Assembly: GCA_023052935.1 (NCBI GenBank) | Contig: CM041294.1 | Span: 43,620,736 to 43,684,735 of the forward strand | DNA: 64,000 nt | Origin: Piezodorus guildinii | Lineage: Eukaryota; Arthropoda; Insecta; Hemiptera; Pentatomidae | Reading direction: 5' to 3' | Made by a program: the position numbers and the translations under genes | Shown: in pieces, positions 44,574 to 55,562 of the stretch | Layout of the letters: each line of letters begins with the position of its first letter | How positions within the stretch are numbered: position 1 is the first letter of the stretch | The notes under the pieces: model-generated | The model's database searches: none | The model's input: the letters and a program-made list of their open reading frames with translations, nothing else | What the model was told of the DNA's origin: nothing

Positions 44574-45478
44574 TTGGGTTGTTTCACATGAAATGTCCGT
44601 TTTTTTAGTTTCTGAAATACGTAAAGGATTTTGCAGGTCTCTGTTGTTTTCTTACGAATGTTTACATATTTAAAGTAGACAGTTACTAATCCTCTACCTT
44701 TGTATTATAAACATTAGCTTCCCAATCAATTACCCACTTTTTAGTATACCGCCAAATATGAACATGGAAACACGCGATTTTCGAGTAATATTTTTGTACG
44801 AGCTTAAACTCTGAGCTGAAAGCTGAAAACCTGAGGCCGCTAGAAATATTTGCAAGGCGTTTGGGGAAGGGGGTGTTAATGAACGGCCCATTCGGCGTTG
44901 GCTTGCTAAGTTTTCAGCTGGGGATACCGACTTGGAAAACTTGCCCCATGGAAGACGTTCGTAATAGACAACGATGTCCTCAAACATACAGTAGAAGGAA
45001 ACCCCTACCAAACAGTTAAATGACTCTCAGCACAATTAAATGCAAGTGCATCTACCGTTTCCTGACATTTAAAGTGTATTGGGAAAGTAAAAAAGCTCGA
45101 TACATGGGTACCTCATGATCTCACTGAGCGGCATGTTTCAAAACATACCGTGCAAAAATTGAAAAGAACTGGGCAAGTTCCCACCATATTTTCCCGACTT
45201 GTCTCCAACAGATTACCACCTGTTCAGGAATTTATATAACTTCCTCAAAGGAAAACTTTTTGAAAATGGTGATCAAGTGAAAAGTGCGTTTTCAGATTTT
45301 GTTTCACTTCAAAGCTCAGAGTTTTTCAGTTCGGAGATTAAAAAAATTGGTGTCACGTTGGGAAAAATGTGTAGAAAAAGAAGGTAAATACTTCGAATAA
45401 AATTATCTTGTTTTCATATCGTATTTTTTTTTAAAATCCTTTACCTTGAAAACGGACATTTCATGTGACACAACACAA
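44574..45478 (+). mobile_element. Internally deleted mariner transposon
   Basis: Terminal inverted repeats of about 30 bp: TTGGGTTGTTTCACATG at the left, and the complement of TTGTGTTGTGTCACATG at the right, both continuing AAATGTCCGTTTT. Each is flanked by TA (44572-44573, 45479-45480), the mariner target site. Full elements are ~1.3 kb, this one is 905 bp. Confidence 0.93.
44757..45405 (+). pseudogene. Mariner transposase, deleted and frameshifted
   Basis: The N-terminal part gives MNMETRDFRVIFLYELKL, then EAARNICKAFGEGGVNERP and SAGDTDLENLPHGRRS, the mariner HTH/DNA-binding region. It continues with LKCIGKVKKLDTWVPHDL. About 130 codons of the catalytic core are missing, and the frame then resumes at PDLSPTDYHLFRNLYNFLKG near 45195 and runs to the C-terminus. 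Two of the three D,D34D residues fall in the missing part. The D of SPTDYHLF lies just past the usual third catalytic D, and this stretch is the most conserved segment of the family. Stops and frameshifts occur as well. Confidence 0.9.
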
Positions 45479-46117
45479 TACAATTGAAAGTTTCGCCAGG
45501 ACGTAAAAACAAGTAGAAGAGAAAGACGATAGAAGATAATCGTAATTCTTTTGTTTTATTTATTGAGTCGATGGGTGTCTAGTGTTTGGATAGCGTCGGA
45601 GCGGTGAGACTGTGACGTAAATAGACCCCAATCTCATCTCAAATAACTCCTAAATGTTTATAAACCTATTTGTATCACAAGCTGCTTTATTCGTTTCCCT
45701 TGGCTTGGAAGCACCGCCCTGCAGTTTCGTCAATCCTCAACACTCAACTGAACTTCCTTTTCGTAAATCTAGCCTACAAATAACAGTTATTATTAATGTA
45801 TTTTTTTTTTCATCATCATTGGTAAATGGCTTTAGTTTTCTTTCCTGTATTTAAAAAAAAAGTTTGTCTGTTTAATTAGTTTAATTTTGTTTCTTATATT
45901 TTCTATATGTATTTTGTTACTTTAATAAATATATTAAGATTCGTTGTTCACTTTAATTGTTTTATTTTTAAATCTATACAGCCCATTAATTTACTTTAAC
46001 CGAACTTTTTAACCGCCCTGAATTGGAGTTATAACTTGGAAGTACTGATCTTTTACAGATAGCTCAGCATAAACATATGAGACGTTGATTGCCAATAAGT
46101 ACTATAGCCATTTTAGA
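45479..46117. other. Unassigned sequence
   Basis: No gene or known element. Confidence 0.4.
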
Positions 46118-46445
46118 AAATTTTACAGGAGGCGCAAAAATAACTCATTACTTTACTATTAAACTACCTCATTTGATTTATTCCGCATGAAAATCTGGAT
46201 TTTGTATTTACTATATTAATAGCATCATATTAAAGTTATGAAATGAAATGATTCAGTATGATTTAGAACGAAACCAAATGTGTAATTTAGTACATTTAGA
46301 AAATAATTGTTTTTTTAAATAGTGTTTTTAAAACACTTGAGTGTCGATTAGATAAACTCGAATAGGAGATTTAGATAACACTAAATGGTAAGAATACAAA
46401 TATGTGAAAAATTAGCATCTTTTGGAAATCAACGACTCATGTCAT
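46118..46445. repeat. Dispersed repeat, copy 2
   Basis: Partner of 28150-28480. Confidence 0.65.
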
Positions 46446-46770
46446 CTTTCAAAGATCACATACAAACTCACAACGAATAATTACCGAGCAAGCTTCAAGG
46501 CACATTCCTACAAACTCATTCAATCACATGACCAAAGACAGCTTGCCTCATAGCATTCGCAGAAGGCTGAGAAGGAGTTGGGTGAGAGAACTTAATATAT
46601 CTTTAAGCACTTTAAACAAGACTGAAGAATAAGCCACTGTGCCACTTCCACATGTCTGACGTTCATTTTTTATTGGGTTGTATTATTTTATCTAATTTCA
46701 TTCCGTTGTTGTCTGTAATCATTGACAGTTGTAAACTAAACAATAAACAGAAAATGAAAGACATAATAAT
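46446..46770 (+). pseudogene. LINE ORF2 C-terminus and 3' UTR
   Basis: A plus-strand frame gives HIPTNSFNHMTKDSLPHSI then RRRLRRSWVREL and a stop, the C-terminus of a Jockey-type ORF2, followed by AT-rich 3' UTR ending around an AATAAA-like signal near 46740-46760. It is 5'-truncated immediately beside the 46118-46445 repeat. Confidence 0.65.
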
Positions 46771-47386
46771 TTCAAAGATTGACTTCTGGCTCAGTTTACT
46801 TCCCATTAGGTATAATAGATGGCACTGTACAAGGAAAACCAGCAGATAGAAGAGAGGCGGAATGGCAGAGTAGATGTGTTCACAGCCAGTAGCAAATAGG
46901 ATTTATTTTACTGTGTAGTACCCTTTAGTGTATTCAACTTTGTTGCAAACACTTGGAAATTATAATACTCCAGACCCGAGAGTATTATCATCGCATGCTC
47001 TAATTTGTAAATTAAGAATTATATTTAGGCGAATACACAGTAACATCTTCACTTACACTATTAGGTAAATTTATCCTCCACAATAAATTAAATTTATGTT
47101 CCAGCACCATAAATTTATTCCAGCGATTTGCTAATGGAATTATTATTTTTTAACTAAGCGAGTCTTCATCCTATCATCTCAAACAGACGCTTAAGAATTA
47201 CGATTTTGCAATTTGAAGGATTGAATTTATATATTTTTGTCAATTCATTTACGATATTTTTCATTCTGTTTAACACCATCGTTTTCGAATTTATTATTGT
47301 TGTATAATATTTCTCATTATAAATAATAACTATGTTAATTTTGTCTGTCAGCCAGACATATTATATTATTTTATATTTCAATGTGG
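46771..47386. other. Unassigned AT-rich sequence
   Basis: Nothing recognisable. Confidence 0.4.
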
Positions 47387-47524
47387 TCCCTCCAAGGCGA
47401 CTAAAAGAAGGTGGCCTCGGGACCTACTGAGTTAAAATAGTTAGTGAAGTTGCTGCCACTGGGTAGTTCTTTCTCAAGAAATTTTCATGACTTTTTTCAT
47501 TCCTCATATTTACTTATTGTTTTC

Positions 47525-47528
<4 letters not shown>
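47387..47528 (+). mobile_element. LINE 3' tail next to the (AT)n tract
   Basis: It contains GCCACTGGGTAGTTCTTTCT and TTTTCATGAC, the sense-strand version of the tail at 6260-6327. It ends directly at the (AT)n tract that hosts the LTR element. Confidence 0.7.
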
Positions 47529-47586
<58 letters not shown>

Positions 47587-47588
47587 TA
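47529..47588. repeat. (AT)n microsatellite, left part
   Basis: An AT tract broken by the LTR retrotransposon; its right part resumes at 53121-53188. Confidence 0.95.
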
Positions 47589-47781
47589 AGTTATGGACCG
47601 AGGCGAGTCGGTATCAGCTTAATACCAACTCTTATCATGTAAACAATGCAATAATGTATAAATAGAGGATTTATCGAGAATAAAGTTAGTCTTAACACAG
47701 TTGCCGTGTGAGTGATTTATGCACCCCTTTCTCTCATTTATTTTTATTTTTTTTATTTGATTTGTCAGAGTCTTCATAACT
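47589..47781 (+). repeat. 5' LTR
   Basis: It starts AGTTATGGACC and ends CATAACT (7-bp inverted ends). TATAAATAGAGG at 47657-47668 is a TATA box; AATAAA at 47679-47684 is a polyadenylation signal, only about 20 bases downstream, an unusually compact layout. Differences from the 3' LTR lie in the TTTAT(C/A)GAG, GTGAGT(G/C)ATT and TTT(G/A)ATTTG segments. Confidence 0.96.
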
Positions 47782-47798
47782 GGTGCCGAAACCCGGGA
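47781..47798 (+). promoter_or_regulatory. Primer binding site, tRNA-Phe
   Basis: TGGTGCCGAAACCCGGGA directly adjoins (and by one base overlaps) the 5' LTR. It is complementary to the 3' end of tRNA-Phe including CCA, for 18 bases. Confidence 0.88.
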
Positions 47799-47883
47799 AC
47801 TCAGTTTGTAGTGCTTAAAGTTTTTTTTTATAAGCTTCTTTTTTTTTTTTTACGCACGTTTTTTTTTGAGTTAAACGACAGAC

Positions 47884-49118
47884 ATGGCAGAAAACGTTTT
47901 AAGACCAGCAACTCTCCAAGTACCAGGAGTACCAGTAGAGATGCCAGTGGAGATCCCAGTCCATCCAGTGGAGATGCCTCCGTTACCACGGGAGACTATA
48001 GCAGAGGCCCACGCAAACACTTTAGCCTGGCTAAAAGTGAAAGCGGCAAATGCACAGGACCTGAGAATGGCGATTTCGGATGTGGAAAAATTTACTGGGC
48101 AAACAGGAGAATTAAACCATTTCCTAAAGAACTGTGACCGCATTATGTCCCGCATCGAGATTAAAGTCGCGGATGGGATACTAGGAGAAGGAGATGCGGA
48201 GTCGTTGAAAGCCGACCTGGTGTGTCGCGTAAAGCGAAGCGTCCTCAACTTTATACAAGCGGACGAGGAGACCCCATGGGCTGTAGTAAAGGAACGGCTC
48301 AAGAAAGCTAGTAAAGAAAGGCGGCAGATGCGAGTCCCGAGGAAGACATCTTCCAGATGTTCAGGGAGGTGAAACACCCCCGTCAGTCCAGCGGACAATA
48401 CGCAGGAGAGTTGCTCGTGCGGTTCCACAAGATTACGGAGAAGCTACGGGAGATCATGAGTGCAGTAGAGGTGTCAGCTAGAATGGACTTCCTGTCGCCA
48501 ATTCTTCTAGTACAGCTGGACAGGGAAACAGGAAGAAAGGACGGCTTCCCTAAAGGTCGTTCCTTCGTAGAGTGCGCCCAAGAGTTAATGGACGCTAGCG
48601 CACGAGATGAGGAGACACTGATGGAAACGGAAGAAAACGGATGGAGCCGTGTAGCGTACAGGAGAGCCAGGCCCAACCCTGGGCCATAGAAGAGGAAGGA
48701 GCCTGAGTACGAGAGACGAGAGAGGGTTCCTAATGACGGCAGAAGGCAATCTCAGCGGAAGACCAGACCCACTGGAAGGCGTGAGGAAAGAAGGTGCCAC
48801 GGATGTGGGAAGACGGGACATTTAGTGGCACAATGTCCGAGGACAAAATGCTTTGAATGTGGTACGGAAGGACACATCGCTAGGCAGTGTCCGTACATCT
48901 TCCGCCAACGGGATACACCCAGAGGAGAACCAATGGAGGTAAACGCCCAAAAGATGTGGAAGAGGAGCAGAGAGACAACAGATTCCACTGACAGTACTGG
49001 AACATCCGAGACGGACGACGACGAACCAGGATGCAGCAGTAGAGAAAGACGCAACGGAGGACGGCATGGCGAAAGACGGGTGGCAGCAGCTGAGAGGAGA
49101 GTACGAGCAGAGGCCTGA
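47884..49118 (+). pseudogene. gag, with one frame change and an internal TAG
   Basis: Gag is the structural and RNA-packaging protein. The ATG at 47884 opens a proline-rich N-terminus (VPGVPVEMPVEIPVHPVEMP) and a helical capsid-like region (VEKFTGQTGELNHFLKNCD). The first frame ends at 48370-48372. The continuing gag sequence (PEEDIFQMFREVKHPRQSSG, LLVRFHKITEKLREI) is in the next frame from about 48320. A TAG at 48687-48689 interrupts it again. Downstream, still in that frame, are two retroviral-type zinc knuckles, CHGCGKTGHLVAQC and CFECGTEGHIARQC (48798-48890). The frame stops at a TGA at 49116-49118, and pol follows in the same frame. As it stands no full Gag can be made. Confidence 0.9.
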
Positions 49119-52100
49119 GGAGCGTGTCGGAGGAGGGGCGACCGCACGATAGTAAACCACAACATCAGAAGCGAGTGCGGCGGTCTGCCTATCATTAGAG
49201 TCGAGAAAGGTGTGCGATGCCTAGTGGATACAGGGAGCTCCAGCACCATCATGAGTAGGCGAGCAGCGGAGTTGATGTGTCGTGACGGCGGGGTAATCCA
49301 ACCACAGGTATGTAGATGTAAATTGATCACCCTGGGTGGGCCGTGCGACGTAGAAGGGGAAATACGTCTGGGTTTAGAACGGTGGGCGACGGGGAAAGGC
49401 GACATTATAGTTCATACGGTCGGGAGCATGCCCCGCGAATATGGAGGGATCATAGGATGTGATTTGTTAGGGAAGGTAGGGGCCAGAATTAGGAGCAAAG
49501 GGGGGCGCTGGATAATAAAGATTGGAAAGAAAACCTACCGGTGCAGGGATCTCGTTAGAGACGGGAGGATAGGAGCGGTAAATAGAGTGAGGGACTGGAG
49601 GAGAGAATTGAGGGAGGAGTATCGCGACATTTTCTTCAACGAACACGAAATCCTGGGAGCGACCCGAAAAACCGTGCACGAGATTCCCTTGAAACAAGAT
49701 AGAATCACCTATGTGAAGGAAAGGCGGTACCCTCAAGCACTCCGGGAACACATCAGGGACGAAATCCGGGATCTGAAGAATCAGGGTATAATTGTAGATA
49801 GCACCTCCCCGTTTAATAGTCCCCTGTGGATAGTAAAAAAGAAGAGTGCACCAGGAGAAAATAAGGAGAAATATCGATTGGTGGTAGATTTTAGAAAATT
49901 AAATGAAAATACGGTGGATGAAAAGTATCCTATTCCCAGATTTGATGACATCCTCGACAGGCTCAGTGGGGCTACTATATTTAGTACGCTCGACCTTAAG
50001 GCGGGTTACCACCAAATCAAGATGCACCCCAAGGATTGCCACAAGACGGCTTTCACGTTCGAACGCGGACATTATGAATTCCGGAGGATGCCGTTTGGCT
50101 TGAAAAACGCGCCGATCACGTTCCAAAGATTAATGGACGAGTTTTTGAGGGGGATAGATGAATCGGTCTGTCAAGTATACATGGACGATTTAGTCGTTTT
50201 TAGTAAAACGGAAGACCAGCATATCGTCCACCTGCGGAGTGTATTTGATAGGGTGAAGCAGTTTGGTCTCAAGTTGTCCCCGGACAAGTCTTTGTTGGGC
50301 CAGGAGCAAATTAATTTTTTAGGCCACACAATTTCCAAGCAAGGGGTGAGCCCCGATAAGACGAAGGTTGAGGCAATACAACGGATGGCGGTGCCGCGTG
50401 ATGTCAAAGGTATCCGGCGGTTACTGGGGACTTTGAACTATTATCGGCAGTTCATTCCGGAAATGGCCGCGTACCTGGTACCTCTTAATAACCTGCTGAA
50501 AAAGGGTAAGAAGGTGGTGGTGACGCCCGAGATGGAAAATAACATCAGACGGTGTATGGCAAGGCTGCAGGAGGAGCCCGTGCTCGCGTTCCCTGACTTC
50601 TCGCTATGCTTTAATATCACGACCGATGCCAGCGAATATGCGTTGGGTGCAGTATTATCTCAGGAGCAGGTCGGGGGGACCGCCCTATCGCGTACGCTAG
50701 CCGGCGCCTTACGGATGCGGAAACGCGGTACAGCGCCCTGGAACGCGAATTGTTGGGAATCGTCTGGGCCATCGAACACTTTCGGCCTTACATTTTCGGG
50801 AGGAAATTCAAGGTACACACGGACCATCGTCCCTTACAATGGGTGGGCACTCTGAAAGAATCTTCGGCGCGGGTCACCCGGTGGAAGGAATTTCTTAGCC
50901 AATACAATTTTGACATTGTGTATAAACCGGGTAAAGATAACGTGGTGGCGGACTGGCTGTCCCGGGCCCTTGTCGTTAATGCGGTAGAACACGAAGTAGG
51001 TGAACCATCTGGGGAACTCCAGCGTTTTATCAGGGATTGGACGCCGGACGGAGAAGGAGAGCGAGCCCCTGCAGAGGAAGAGGCTACCGACATCGAGAGT
51101 TCGGCGGAAGAGAGAGCCCCGCATATGGAAGAGCTGGAAGAAATTATCAACGATAAGTCCAGGCAAATTATTTGGAAGACGAGGACGGTGGGGTTGCTCA
51201 AGCTTGACTATAGCCAGTTCGGAAAAACCAAAATTACAACCATTTGGTCACAACCGGGTGTTAGCGAGGAGGGGATCTGCCGTGCGCTTAAGGACGCCTC
51301 TAAGCCTGGACGAACGCATTATCTGTATGTCGGGAATAATACGGTGTGGGACAAGATCAAGCGTCTCTGGCGTGAAGAGAAAATTGGGGTAGATAGGTCG
51401 TTCGTTCGGTGCACGCTGATGGTGGAATCAATCAGGGACGCGGAGCGTCAACGGGAAGTGACGTTGGCATACCACCAGGGTAAGACGAATCATCGCGGAG
51501 TCACCGAGACCTTACAAGCTCTAAAGCGGAGGTATTTCTGGTGGGGCATGCGGAAGACGATTCATGATGTCATCGGGAACTGCGAAGTCTGCCTAGCTAC
51601 GAAGTATGATCGTCACCCCCCCCCCCCCAGGCCTTGCAAGAGGAGACACCTACCGCGGAGGCCCCTTTGCGGGATCTACAGATCGACACGTTTACCTGGC
51701 GGGGGTACAAGTGGGTGACGGTTCTGGATACCTTTAGTAAGGTCGCGATGGCGTACTTGGTCCAGCAACGGTCGTCGGAAGCGGTGTTGGAAGCCTTGCG
51801 GACGTGGTTCCAATTCTACGGAGTCCCCGAACGGATAGCGTCTGACAGTGGCATGGAGTTTGACAACGCGCGTGTGCGGGCGGAAGCTAAGGCCTTGGAT
51901 TTTACGTGGCACCTCAATACACCGGGGCACCCGAAGAGCAGGGGAGGTATTGAACGGCTCCACAGCACATTGAGTGACCACTTGCGGGTCTATCAGGTGG
52001 CCAAGGGATTAGACCCGGATGTAGCGATGGCGAAGTCGGTCGCGGCGTACAATCACTCCGTGCATACGGTTACAGGCTTCACGCCGTTCGAAATTCTGTT

Positions 52101-52485
52101 CGGCTTGCGGGATCGCCAGAGGGACTGGTCGGGGACCGTTGCGGGCGCAGAACCTCTTGATTGGGCAGTTGCTAACCGCGTGTCACTGGTGAAACGTTGG
52201 GACAAGGTCGGGGAGAGGATCGGGGCCGAGAAACGGCGACGGGTTGCTAGGCATAACCTGGGTGTACGGGATATTGCGGGGGCTATTAAAATCGGGCTGG
52301 TTGTGTACCGTCGGAGGAGTTCGAACCGGGGAAAGGAGTTGGAGCGGTACGAAGGCCCGTTCCGCGTGATCGCTATTCGCGAACACAATGTGGTCACCAT
52401 TGAGTGTCTGAAAGACCCTAGAAGGCGTAGAAACGTGCACCTGGAACAGTTAAAACTTCCGCCTTCTGATTCGCCGCATGCCTAG
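49119..52485 (+). pseudogene. pol: protease, reverse transcriptase, RNase H, integrase; two frame changes
   Basis: Pol starts in the gag frame right after the TGA. Protease: CLVDTGSSSTIMS (49221 onward) with the DTG active site. Reverse transcriptase: WIVKKK, RLVVDFRKLN, DLKAGYHQIKM, FGLKNAPITFQ, and catalytic YMDD at about 50178-50189, then FLGHTIS. RNase H: TDASEYALGAVLS, then (after a frame change in the G6 run at 50672-50677) a LERELLGIVWAIEHF block and HTDHRPLQW. Integrase: zinc-binding HHCC region (AYHQGKTNHRG ... CEVC, 51466-51595), then, after a second frame change at the C13 run 51616-51628, the catalytic core with LQIDTF, IASDSGMEFDN and GGIERLHSTL (D,D-35-E). A YEGPFRVIAI module lies near the C-terminus. 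Both shifts sit in homopolymers. The domain order and every catalytic motif are present. Confidence 0.94.
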
Positions 52486-52927
52486 GGACCAGGTTTGCCC
52501 CGTCGGCCCGACATTCATCAGAGTTCCTTTCTTTATTTCTTCTTTATTTTTGATTTGTTTCACAGTGTTGTGCTTCATTTCTTTTCCGAGTTTGACATGT
52601 GTATTGTGAATTTCGTTTCTTGCTACTTGTTAGGGAGATTTTCTTTTTCTTTCTTATTATACTATTATATCTTCTGTTCTTTTCAGAGTTTATTCATGTT
52701 GTGTTATTGTATCTTATGTTGATTCTTATCTTACTATTGTATAGTATGTTCTTTACAGAGTTTCTTCTTATTGTATATTATTTTGATTTCTATTTTTCTC
52801 TTGTCTATTATGTTCTTTTCAGAGTTTATTTTTTGTTTGTACATTATGTTTCGCCGGCTGACCGATCGCACCGGCTCCCCGCTTGATCTGTAAGTTTACG
52901 AGGGATGCTCGTAAACTGGCGGGGGGG
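52486..52927 (+). other. LTR element 3' untranslated region with degenerate repeats and polypurine tract
   Basis: T-rich; the motif TTCTTTTCAGAGTTTATT or a variant recurs about four times between 52570 and 52840, spaced roughly 70-110 bases apart. There is no env-like frame. GGCGGGGGGGAG at about 52918-52929, directly before the 3' LTR, is the polypurine tract used to prime plus-strand DNA. Confidence 0.8.
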
Positions 52928-53118
52928 AGTTATGGACCGAGGCGAGTCGGTATCAGCTTAATACCAACTCTTATCATGTAAACAATGCAATAATGTATAA
53001 ATAGAGGATTTATAGAGAATAAAGTTAGTCTTAACACAGTTGCCGTGTGAGTCATTTATGCACCCCTTTCTCTCATTTATTTTTATTTTTTTTATTTAAT
53101 TTGTCAGAGTCTTCATAA

Positions 53119-53120
<2 letters not shown>
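52928..53120 (+). repeat. 3' LTR
   Basis: 193 bp, three substitutions from the 5' LTR. It ends CATAACT directly against the right part of the (AT)n tract. Confidence 0.96.

Positions 53121-53188
<68 letters not shown>
53121..53188. repeat. (AT)n microsatellite, right part
   Basis: Continuation of the tract at 47529-47588 on the other side of the LTR element. Confidence 0.95.
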
Positions 53189-53191
<3 letters not shown>

Positions 53192-54362
53192 CAATGTACA
53201 ATCTGTTATTCCTAAGGGACCCAGTTCCAAAATATTTTTTTTTCTTTTCTTTTTATATTATTAATATAAATATGCTGGAGATAGATTTATTATTTGTGCG
53301 GGGCAAGTTCATTTACATATGGATTGCCCCAAAGACAAATAAATAAATTATTACTATTATAGTGAGAAAAAAATGCCAAGTAATGGTAAATTAGAAACTG
53401 GATAAAATATAACTGGACAGACACCTGACCTTTATATATAATAAAGTTGAAGCCTGACGGGACCCTGGTATATCAAATATTCCTAGAGGCCTGGCAGGAC
53501 TTTGAAGTAGAGGCTACCCTCTTAATTTTTTATTTCTCCTAGCAGATTCTGCTAGCAGGGGGATGAGGATTAAGCAGGCCATAACTCGACATCTTGTGGC
53601 ATTTGGGTAGAATATCATAAGAATAGATAATTATAACTAAACCTTTTTTGTTTTCTCCACTTCAATACATTTCTCCCTTCAAGAATAGTTGAAAAAAAAA
53701 TTAAATTTAAAATTATAATAATACAGTAGTTCAAGAGTATGTTAAAACAGAAAGAAAATATTCCGAAGGTCAAGAATATCCAATTATACATTTTCATAAA
53801 CTAAAATAAATTAAACTAAAGATTAATCTAGGAGATTCCTATACCAGCTAAACTTTGTCATGTATCAGGCGTATTTAGTAAGATAGTCTTTTAATAAATT
53901 GATTTGAATGTTTGAGAAGTTTGTCATAGAACAGTTTATTAACTGTTTTGATGGGTGATTTTTTCGTCTGGAGTTTTCAAGTCTTTTTAAGTAATAAATT
54001 TGAGTTTATAGCAATAAATAATTTAATAGTCTTTAGTACTTTTGATTAAAATTATTGTGGAATAGTTTAGTAATTTTTTTTTTTGGCATGCCTGTTAATG
54101 GGGCATAATTGTGGTCTATTTATCTTAGTTCGTCGAAGTAAGTATAAATCTGACTAATACTAATGACAGAATTTTTCAGTTAATGGTAATTTTTTTTACA
54201 TGTGAACTTTAGGATTTAAAAACTAAATCCTCAATTAATTAGTAAAACTTAAAAAGTTAGGTCACTTAATAAAGAATAATAAAAATAAAAAAATGGTAAT
54301 ATTGACTGTTATTTAAAAATTATATAAATAATTTGAGTTTTGATTTATTAATTTGATAAATT
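53189..54362. other. Unassigned sequence
   Basis: No gene is seen. A possible retroelement tail ends AAATAAATAAATTATT near 53340. The GC-richer patch 53390-53620 has no open frame. Confidence 0.4.
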
Positions 54363-55562
54363 GCCAGTTGCACCAACCCAGGTCAAAGTGCGGTAAGGGT
54401 AACCTCCGTTGAAGTCAGCCATTGCCCGTTGCACCATCTAGGGCAGGGATGCTGAATCCACGGTAAATTTTACTGGGCAAGGCTCACCGTTTAACCTCCA
54501 GTAAAAAGGCAACCATCCTGGGTCTTTTGAAATAGTATCACTTTTGTTTTATGTGATTGTTTTATCTGCTACTTTTTCTAAGAAATGGATTTAATTAACA
54601 TTGAACACTTGACATATGACGAAGAATTTATAATTAATTTGTTATTAATTAATTAATTTGTAGTTATTATTTACTAAAGGTATTTTAATTTTTATTTTAT
54701 TTTCGTAAAGTTAGAAAAAAAAATTAATTTTATAATTACGGTTTTATTATTTATTCCATTGTAATTGATTCTCCATAAATAATTGACAATGTTTGGTTTT
54801 TTAAATATAAGATATTTAAGTTGTTATCATTATTAATAGTTCTTTAGTGATTCCAAGGCCTATAACTTTTTTAAGTCAGTTAAAAATTCCACTATATTCC
54901 TGTTAAAAATTAGTTGTCTAAATTCTGTATGTAAGATGGTTTCAGTAGGTTCCATATCTGTTTTTGAAAATTTTGAACACAAATGATTGATTTTTCATTA
55001 ACCAATTAATTTTATTATTAATGCATTTAAATGTAGACTAGAGACAAATATCTCCTAATTGTGTTACAAAATGTTCTGCAGTATGTTTTATACAATTTGG
55101 GTTTTAATTTTCAATCAACAAGAAGGGGTATGTTGTTAATTTCATTCTTAGGACTTGACATGAAATTACAAAGTAAGTAAAAACCAAAGTAGGTGATATT
55201 TTGTTGACTTATAAACTGATTGCTGTGGAATGAAAGTAAAAAAATCACAACAATCCGATCAAATTTATTCACATTCAGGAAACAAATAATAAATTAAACT
55301 TATATAAAATTTTTTAATAATAAATATGCTTTTAGAAATAGAAGAATGTTTTTCTTAAAAAGAAGTTCCAAAGTAGCTAAGCTAAAAAGTTAAGAATTAA
55401 AATCAGAAGTAAATGGCCGACCTACCTTTCATCTCCCGCGTGACATAGTATAAGTAAACCCGTATCAACAACGCTCCCAGCTGAAATCGGAGTTCAGCTA
55501 TCTACCGTAGTTTTACCTGAGGTAAACTTGCCTCGGGTTGAACCGAGGCTGGTGCAACTGGC
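54363..55562. mobile_element. 1.2-kb non-autonomous DNA transposon, TIR GCCAGTTGCACCA
   Basis: GCCAGTTGCACCA at 54363-54375 is matched exactly and inverted at 55550-55562. Sub-terminal GTTTA(A)CCT...AGTAAAA-type blocks are also inverted at both ends. The middle is AT-rich and has no transposase. The termini resemble those of PIF/Harbinger-type elements, but no clear 3-bp TSD is seen, so the superfamily is open. Confidence 0.75.

Larger units (their letters stand above)
47589..53120 (+). mobile_element. Complete Ty3/gypsy LTR retrotransposon
   Basis: 5.5 kb with 193-bp LTRs (AGTTATG...CATAACT) differing at three positions, so about 98.4% identical. Order: LTR, tRNA-Phe primer site, gag (two CCHC knuckles), protease, reverse transcriptase, RNase H, integrase, polypurine tract, LTR. 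The RT-RNaseH-integrase order assigns it to Ty3/gypsy. No env-like frame lies between integrase and the 3' LTR, so it is a retrotransposon and not an errantivirus-like form. Gag and pol are broken by three frame changes and two stops. Its GC content is visibly higher than that of the host DNA. TSDs cannot be read because the target is an (AT)n tract. Confidence 0.96.

Noticed and set aside
47444..47665. ORF across the left (AT)n tract and 5' LTR
   Set aside because: It is microsatellite translation running into a non-coding LTR.
48310..48345. Programmed frameshift in gag
   Set aside because: It lies inside gag and not at a gag/pol junction, and I see no slippery heptamer; a simple indel is more likely.
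47871..48428. 185-codon minus-strand ORF opposite gag, and similar antisense ORFs at 48752-49405 and 50788-51201
   Set aside because: They are mirror images of gag/pol coding; GC-rich coding DNA often leaves the opposite strand open. No family signal.
52486..52927. An env gene in the LTR element
   Set aside because: The interval is under 450 bases, T-rich, without a signal peptide, cleavage site or membrane anchor pattern.
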